NCBI GenBank assembly: GCA_946533615.1
Contig: CAMNBY010000318.1
Location: forward strand, 1 to 8,447
DNA: 8,447 nt
Source of the DNA: an uncultured Clostridia bacterium
GTDB taxonomy: Bacteria; Bacillota; Clostridia; Oscillospirales; Ruminococcaceae
Direction of reading: 5' to 3'
The position numbers and the translations under genes are program-made. Position 1 is the stretch's first letter, and each line of letters starts with the position of its first letter. Below the pieces are notes generated by a model. It made no database searches and was not told the DNA's origin. It saw nothing but the letters and a program-made list of their open reading frames with translations. Below, piece by piece: positions 4,640 to 8,447 of this stretch.

Positions 4640-5713
4640 TTACTGTTCCTTATTCTTGAAATATCTCTGTCCGTCAACGACCGCCGCGAACTGGAGCTGG
4701 TTCTCGAACCAGGCAGCCTTTTCGGGGGTGATATACCGGGGAGCATAATAGAAGGTCGCTCCGTTGACAAGGTCAGCGCCCTCGCCGTCCAGCGCCTTCT
4801 TTACCGCAGCGATGGTATCATCGGAGGGCGGGAAGGTCTGGTCGTAGTAGTTGTGTATCGCGGTGAACTGGTTAGGCGCCGTGAGCACCTCGGCGATATT
4901 GTCGGGGAAGAGATCGGACTTAACGCGGTTGATGATGACATTTGCGACCGCAAGCTTGTTCTCCTCGGAGCAATAGCCGACCTCGCTGTGCACGACATAG
5001 CACATCATGCGGAACTCGGTGTAGGTGTAGTTGATAACGCCTGTGTTGTACTCGCCGACAGTTACCTGCTCGGCGGGAGCTTCTTCCTCCTCGGCGGCCG
5101 CAGCTGTAGTGGTCACATGCTCGGCGCTTTCGGGGGCCTTGTCGGTGACGAGCTCGGCCAGGACGAAGCCGCTGACGCCGTCGCCGTCGGAAACGGAATA
5201 CCACTTGTCATCGGCGGTAATGCCGTCGGCGGTGACAGAGTCGCCCTCGTCGAGGATATAGATTATGGGAGCGTCAAGGTCGGGCTGTGTTCTGAAATTC
5301 ACGCTCTGCGCAGCATAAAGAACTGTCTCGTCCATATCGACAAGAGCTGCGGGAGCGGGAGCCTTCTCCTCCTCTGTTTCTTCGGGCTCGGGTTCGGGTG
5401 CGGTCGTGGTGGTGTGTGCAACATTTGCGGTGTTGTACTCCTGCACTCCCGCCTTTCTGAGCTCGTAAACGGCGGAAAAAGTATCATCACCTTCGGAGAC
5501 CTCGGGTACTGCTGTGGTGGTGACGGTCGTTACAACGCTTTCTTCGGCGGCATCGATCACTGCGTCTGTTTCGGTGCCTTTCTTAGCCGCTGCGTTGAGT
5601 GCCACACCAACTGCCGAGCATATAAGTGCGGCAGACAGGATCGCCGCCGCTGCTCTTGCAGCCGTGCTGTTCACTACAGGTCTGACTTCTCTTCCGGTTT
5701 TGTTCGGTCTCAT
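4640..5713 (-). CDS. SH3b and SleB/CwlJ-type cell-wall hydrolase, membrane-anchored
   Basis: A 357-aa protein. A basic N-terminus (1-20) precedes a hydrophobic anchor (about 20-43). A Thr/Glu/Pro-rich stalk follows, with ELRKAGVQEYN at 84-94. A bacterial SH3 domain spans about 130-190 (NFRTQPDLDAPI, then WYSVSDGDGVSGFVLAELV), followed by a second Thr/Ala/Glu linker (193-218). The C-terminal SleB/Hydrolase_2 domain spans about 228-354. In it YVVHSEVG supplies the conserved Glu243, then AVANVIINRV and FYYAP follow the family pattern. SleB-like domains cleave peptidoglycan as lytic transglycosylases. Bacillus SleB acts in spore germination but carries a different wall-binding domain, so a vegetative wall-remodelling role is as likely here. 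The start at 5713 is the first in-frame ATG after a TAA; GGAAGG lies an unusually long 12 nt upstream. It follows the sortase by 37 bp and is last in the operon. Confidence 0.93.
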   Translation of the reverse strand: MRPNKTGREVRPVVNSTAARAAAAILSAALICSAVGVALNAAAKKGTETDAVIDAAEESVVTTVTTTAVPEVSEGDDTFSAVYELRKAGVQEYNTANVAHTTTTAPEPEPEETEEEKAPAPAALVDMDETVLYAAQSVNFRTQPDLDAPIIYILDEGDSVTADGITADDKWYSVSDGDGVSGFVLAELVTDKAPESAEHVTTTAAAAEEEEAPAEQVTVGEYNTGVINYTYTEFRMMCYVVHSEVGYCSEENKLAVANVIINRVKSDLFPDNIAEVLTAPNQFTAIHNYYDQTFPPSDDTIAAVKKALDGEGADLVNGATFYYAPRYITPEKAAWFENQLQFAAVVDGQRYFKNKEQ

Positions 5714-5750
5714 AGATCCACATTACCTTCCTTTGGCTTTCAGCCTTGCA

Positions 5751-6848
5751 TTAGTATGACCAGCCCAGGTACTTCTTGTTGTTGCCCCAGACATCGCGCC
5801 AGATCTTCGGGAAATATATCTCAGAGTCGGGACGCTCCTGGTAGGAATCAACTATCAGATCCAGGTTGTCCTTGGCTGTCATCTTCTTTGCAACGATGAC
5901 CCACCTCATATCGGCGACCTCGTTCGAGCAGGTCGAGAGGGTGATGTAGTCATCATCGGCTGTACACTCAACATCACAGGAATACCACGACTCCTTGCGG
6001 ATGTTGTCAAGCCACTTCTCGAAGGAGTAATCTCCGTCGTCGAAGTTTCTGTATCTCCAGTAGTCAAAGACCGCAACGTCGTCCTGTGACTCGTTCGAGG
6101 CCGCGACGAAGCAGGATACAATGACATACTTTTCGTTTTTATCGTAGATCGTGTTGAACTCGATCATCGGATGCTTTTTCAGGAAGTTCACGCCTTCTTT
6201 GTATTCGGCGAGGTGGGTGAAGCTGGTGCCCAGCCTTCTCATGTGGTGGCCGTAGATGATTATATCATCGGGCTGGCCTTCCTTGTCGATCGGCACGAGG
6301 CAGTCGGCGAAGATGCTTCCCGACTCGTAGTAGTTGCCGTCGATGTCCCTTCTCAGATAATAGTCGTTGCAGGCGTCGATGTCGCCCGTGAACTTTCTCT
6401 GCATCACGGGGAAGTTTATATACTCGTCGCCGTCGTCGTTGACGAAGCCGGGTATCTTGATCCAACCGACAACTTCTTCGTTGCGCTCGAGCAGCTCCTT
6501 CGCCCATTTCTGGACTTTTCGTTCGCCCTTGGCGTTATCCGTCGAGGGTCCCGTTTCTTCCCGTTCTCCCGTGTCGGCGTCAACGCCGTCAAGGTTTACG
6601 GTGTCGTCCTCCCAGTCGGGCTCGTACTTGACTATGTTCTGCACATAGTTCAGCTCGACCTGGTCGGTCTTGAGAAAATCCGTCAGCTCGTTGAGCGATG
6701 CCGCGAACAGCACGATCGAGAGCATGAAGATTATTTTTCTTATTATCTCGGAGATGCCGTCGCCCTTCCAGGGGATAAAATATTTGAAAAATCTCAGGAA
6801 GAAATTTTCCTGACTTTCGGGTGAAAGATTTCTTACTTCGTTTCCCAT
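5751..6848 (-). CDS. srtB: Class B sortase
   Basis: A 365-aa transpeptidase that joins sorting-signal proteins to the wall or to each other. Numbering is from the ATG at 6848. Residues 1-35 are cytoplasmic, and 37-54 are the N-terminal anchor (IIRKIIFMLSIVLF). An acidic stalk runs to about 110, and the sortase fold follows. Catalytic residues are visible: His201 in YGHHM, Cys307 in TLSTC and Arg315 in RWVIVAKK. The extended region between His and Cys, with a long helix (DYSFEKWLDNIRKES), is the class B hallmark. It has a roughly 40-residue C-terminal extension after the Arg strand. The start is ambiguous: the ATG has GAGG 12 nt upstream, while an in-frame GTG at 6866 adds six residues, overlaps pncC and has no ribosome site. 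The pncC stop is 4 bp away, so the genes are probably translationally coupled. No sorting-signal substrate occurs in the window. Confidence 0.93.
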   Translation of the reverse strand: MGNEVRNLSPESQENFFLRFFKYFIPWKGDGISEIIRKIIFMLSIVLFAASLNELTDFLKTDQVELNYVQNIVKYEPDWEDDTVNLDGVDADTGEREETGPSTDNAKGERKVQKWAKELLERNEEVVGWIKIPGFVNDDGDEYINFPVMQRKFTGDIDACNDYYLRRDIDGNYYESGSIFADCLVPIDKEGQPDDIIIYGHHMRRLGTSFTHLAEYKEGVNFLKKHPMIEFNTIYDKNEKYVIVSCFVAASNESQDDVAVFDYWRYRNFDDGDYSFEKWLDNIRKESWYSCDVECTADDDYITLSTCSNEVADMRWVIVAKKMTAKDNLDLIVDSYQERPDSEIYFPKIWRDVWGNNKKYLGWSY

Positions 6849-6852
6849 AGAC

Positions 6853-7428
6853 TTATCGATCCTCACTTTCTGTCATCAGCTGCATCAGCATCTCCAGCGC
6901 TCCCGCCGAAGCCGCAGCCCGTATCAGATCTCTGTCCATATTCTCATATTCTCTATATAGCTTCAAGTCTTTTACTATTTCTTTGTCCCCGAAGCGGACC
7001 GAAACGTAGACCGTCCCGACAGGCTTTTCAGCCGTCCCGCCCGAGGGCCCCGCGATACCCGTGACCCCGATAGCGCAGTCGGTATCCATAAGCCTCATGA
7101 CGCCCGCGCTCATTTCGCTTGCTGTCTCTGCCGAATAGACCGTGTACCGTTCGAGGGTCTCGGCGCTGACTCCCAGCACCTTCTGCTTGATCTCGCTTTG
7201 GTAGCTGCACACGCCGCCCTTATAGACGCGGCTGGCACCCGCCACAGCGGTAAGCTTTTCCGAGATCATTCCGCCCGTGCAGCTCTCGGCTGCCGCAAGC
7301 GTCCTGCCTTTCGTTATCAAATATTCTACTACACGCCCCGACAAATTGTCAAGCCTTTCTGTAACCGATTTGTTATCTTCGGCAAAATTGAACGAGCCAA
7401 GCGGCGGTTTATCTTCCATTTTGCACAT
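6853..7428 (-). CDS. pncC: CinA C-terminal domain protein, nicotinamide-nucleotide amidohydrolase
   Basis: A 191-aa stand-alone CinA C-terminal (PncC) domain, which deamidates NMN to nicotinate mononucleotide and recycles it toward NAD. The signatures are AAAESCTGGMIS (45-56, with Ser49 in the catalytic position), GGVCSY (71-76), the YSAETASEMS helix and GVTGIAGPSGG (121-131) followed by EKPVGTVYV. It lacks the N-terminal COG1058 (molybdopterin-binding-like) half of full CinA. It has an unusual roughly 25-residue polar extension before the domain. The ATG at 7428 has a strong AAGGAGG 8 nt upstream, so the extension is genuine coding sequence. First gene of the operon with sortase and SleB-type hydrolase. 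Its link to the cell wall genes is positional only; a metabolic housekeeping role is the simplest reading. Confidence 0.94.
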   Translation of the reverse strand: MCKMEDKPPLGSFNFAEDNKSVTERLDNLSGRVVEYLITKGRTLAAAESCTGGMISEKLTAVAGASRVYKGGVCSYQSEIKQKVLGVSAETLERYTVYSAETASEMSAGVMRLMDTDCAIGVTGIAGPSGGTAEKPVGTVYVSVRFGDKEIVKDLKLYREYENMDRDLIRAAASAGALEMLMQLMTESEDR

Positions 7429-7570
7429 AAATCAAGCCTCCTTTTTGAACAAATTGCGAACGAGCCTTTCGGATTTAATCAAAGGACAGGTGTTTTTTGA
7501 CTTCAATTTGTTACCGAAACTCCCTGTCGGGCAAAGTCGGTAAAGGTCGAAACAGCGCCCTTCGGGGCTG
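7429..7570 (-). promoter_or_regulatory. Structured leader upstream of pncC
   Basis: About 140 nt lie between the predicted transcription start and pncC. A hairpin at the very 5' end pairs 7553-7555 with 7568-7570 and 7558-7560 with 7565-7567. A second stem, TTACCGA/TCGGTAA (7511-7517 with 7537-7543), encloses CCC/GGG (7522-7524 with 7529-7531). On the minus strand the leader is also open in one frame without an ATG, ending in TGA at the pncC ribosome site. I see no match to a riboswitch class I know. Confidence 0.45.
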
Positions 7571-7576
7571 CCTACT

Positions 7577-7582
7577 ATTATA
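7577..7582 (-). promoter_or_regulatory. Probable -10 box of the pncC operon
   Basis: A perfect TATAAT in an AT-rich setting, but no TTGACA-like -35 at 16-18 bp (the bases there are near AACGGAC) and no extended -10 TGn. It may need an activator or use another sigma factor. The expected start is about 7570. Confidence 0.45.
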
Positions 7583-7904
7583 TAAGAGAAAAACAACTGT
7601 CCGTTTTTTGGTACAAATAGTGTATAAACGGTTACAGCTTTAATCGCTTTGTAACTGTTTTTAAGTGTACAAAAATTGTCGCTGTTATTTTGGCCTTTTT
7701 CAGTCCAAAAATCCGTATTTTACGCTTTTTGAAAGGCTTAAACCTTTACACAGCCTCTTGTTAACACAGCGTTCAATTTGCCTTAATTTGTTAATTTCTG
7801 GCATAATTTACAATATCTGAGAGCTAATATCCAATGAACGTGCTTTTTGCTTGACAGCTTTAATCTCCGTTTCTGCGCTGTTTTACAAATTCAGCTCCCA
7901 AATG
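7583..7904. other. AT-rich intergenic region between thiI and the pncC promoter
   Basis: Apart from the inverted repeat listed separately, this stretch shows only short palindromic words: TTTTGG/CCAAAA (7688-7693 with 7705-7710) and AAAGG/CCTTT near 7731-7746. I find no convincing terminator for thiI, no tRNA and no protein gene with a ribosome site. A possible weak plus-strand promoter (TTGCCT, 18 bp, CATAAT, about 7778-7807) leads nowhere obvious. Confidence 0.6.
7626..7660. repeat. 11-bp imperfect inverted repeat upstream of the pncC promoter
   Basis: Half-sites centred on GTTACA and TGTAAC (7626-7636 and 7650-7660) have a single mismatch and are separated by 13 bp. They lie about 45-80 bp upstream of the TATAAT. 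On the plus strand five Ts follow the stem (7658-7662), so it could alternatively be a weak plus-strand terminator. No plus-strand gene is seen to need one. Confidence 0.45.
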
Positions 7905-8447
7905 CTATGCAAACTTTTTAATATATTTGATCGTTGTGCCCTCGACGGCCTTCTGTATCATAGGCTCAAAATCGTAAGCATTCTGGGCTTTTTCCACATC
8001 ATCAAGCACAGGTCTTGTCTTTGGGTGGCGCGGAGTGAACACTGTGCAGCAATCCTCGTATGGCAGTATAGATGTATCGAAAGTATCTATTTTTCTGGAC
8101 ACTTCCACGATCTCGGATTTGTCCATTCCTATGCACGGACGGAACACAGGTATCCTGCAAGCGGCGTCTGTGCACACCATCGCGTACATGGTCTGGCTGG
8201 CGACCTGCCCGAGGCTCTCGCCCGTTATCAGGCAGGAGCAGTCGTCGCGCTCGCAGAGTCGCTGGGCGATCTCCATCATCAGCCTGCGCATGATGACCGT
8301 GAACAGCTCCTCGGGGCAGTTGTCGCGGATCGTTTCCTGTATCTCGGTGAAGGGAACGCAGTGGAACTTTATCTCGCCGCAGTACTCCGAGATCTTTTCG
8401 GCAAGCTTCTCCACTTTCAGCCTTGCCCTCTCCGAAGTATAGGGCGG
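7905..8447 (-). CDS. thiI: ThiI, tRNA 4-thiouridine synthase (C-terminal part, cut by window edge)
   Basis: The frame is open to the window end, giving 180 aa of a protein normally near 390 aa; the N-terminal ferredoxin-like and THUMP regions lie outside. ThiI adenylates U8 of tRNA and helps transfer sulfur to make s4U; it also feeds thiazole synthesis. Visible family markers are PPYTSERAR at the edge, ITGESLGQVASQT (PP-loop ATP pyrophosphatase domain), FRPCIGMDKSEIVEVSRKI and PYEDCCTVFTPRHPKTRP near the C-terminus. There is no C-terminal rhodanese domain, as usual in Firmicutes, where a dedicated cysteine desulfurase (NifZ-type) often lies next to thiI and donates sulfur. That gene would be right of this window. 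GTG at 8414 is internal, not the start. Confidence 0.96.
   Translation of the reverse strand, partial: PPYTSERARLKVEKLAEKISEYCGEIKFHCVPFTEIQETIRDNCPEELFTVIMRRLMMEIAQRLCERDDCSCLITGESLGQVASQTMYAMVCTDAACRIPVFRPCIGMDKSEIVEVSRKIDTFDTSILPYEDCCTVFTPRHPKTRPVLDDVEKAQNAYDFEPMIQKAVEGTTIKYIKKFA

Noticed and set aside
4640..5713. Calling the SleB-type protein a dedicated spore germination enzyme
   Set aside because: It has an N-terminal membrane anchor, stalk and SH3b in place of the SleB wall-binding architecture, and no germination genes are nearby.
4508..5899. 463-codon plus-strand open frame opposite the SleB-type gene
   Set aside because: Antisense shadow of a confidently identified gene; begins in the terminator region, has a low-complexity Leu/Gly/Val translation and no domain; arises from codon bias on the other strand.
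6171..6824. 217-codon plus-strand open frame opposite the sortase
   Set aside because: Antisense shadow; the sortase catalytic motifs are on the minus strand.
6853..7428. Full-length competence protein CinA, or a truncated cinA
   Set aside because: A good ribosome site and start precede a complete PncC domain; no COG1058 remnant is seen upstream, so it is a stand-alone form rather than a broken gene.

Overview
The window looks like chromosomal DNA of a low-to-mid GC Gram-positive Clostridia member, most likely Oscillospiraceae/Ruminococcaceae (Ruminococcus-like). The reasons are a SpoIID-domain protein, a class B sortase, a SleB-type hydrolase, a ThiI with no rhodanese domain, an HU/DUF6465-type gene pair, strong AGGAGG-type ribosome binding sites and sigma-A type promoters. 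This placement is inference from gene content; no 16S or other marker is present. Every gene I can support lies on the minus strand, so the map reads from right to left.

Layout from right to left: (1) the C-terminal part of thiI, cut by the window edge (7905-8447). (2) A 476-bp AT-rich gap (7429-7904) with a probable promoter, a structured leader and an inverted repeat. (3) A tight operon of pncC/cinA C-terminal domain (6853-7428), class B sortase (5751-6848) and an SH3b-SleB cell-wall hydrolase (4640-5713), closed by a strong intrinsic terminator at 4554-4593. (4) A second unit whose likely -35 box lies inside that terminator stem: a SpoIID/LytB-domain protein (2932-4473) and a coiled-coil/double zinc-ribbon protein (2212-2901), followed by a terminator-like hairpin at 2166-2192. 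(5) maf (1499-2152) and a 102-aa unknown (1162-1470), closed by a hairpin at 1078-1100. (6) A perfect consensus promoter (887-915) driving hup (577-852) and a gene for a histone-H1-like Lys/Ala-rich protein with a DUF6465-like C-terminus (151-540), closed by a textbook terminator at 92-131. (7) At the left edge, a sequence that can fold into a three-way junction on either strand (2-86), unidentified and possibly cut by the edge.

The middle of the window reads as a cell-envelope locus. Sortase, SleB-type hydrolase and SpoIID-type putative lytic transglycosylase are all predicted membrane-anchored with extracytoplasmic catalytic domains. The SleB and SpoIID proteins also share an (E)xRKAGxxEY motif about 40-45 residues outside the membrane, although their domains are unrelated. 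PncC and Maf are nucleotide-housekeeping enzymes. I found no CRISPR, tRNA, rRNA, complete mobile element or recognisable defence system. The most unusual items are the shared motif, the terminator/promoter overlap, the structured leader with an ATG-less open frame upstream of pncC, and the HU/H1-like operon.
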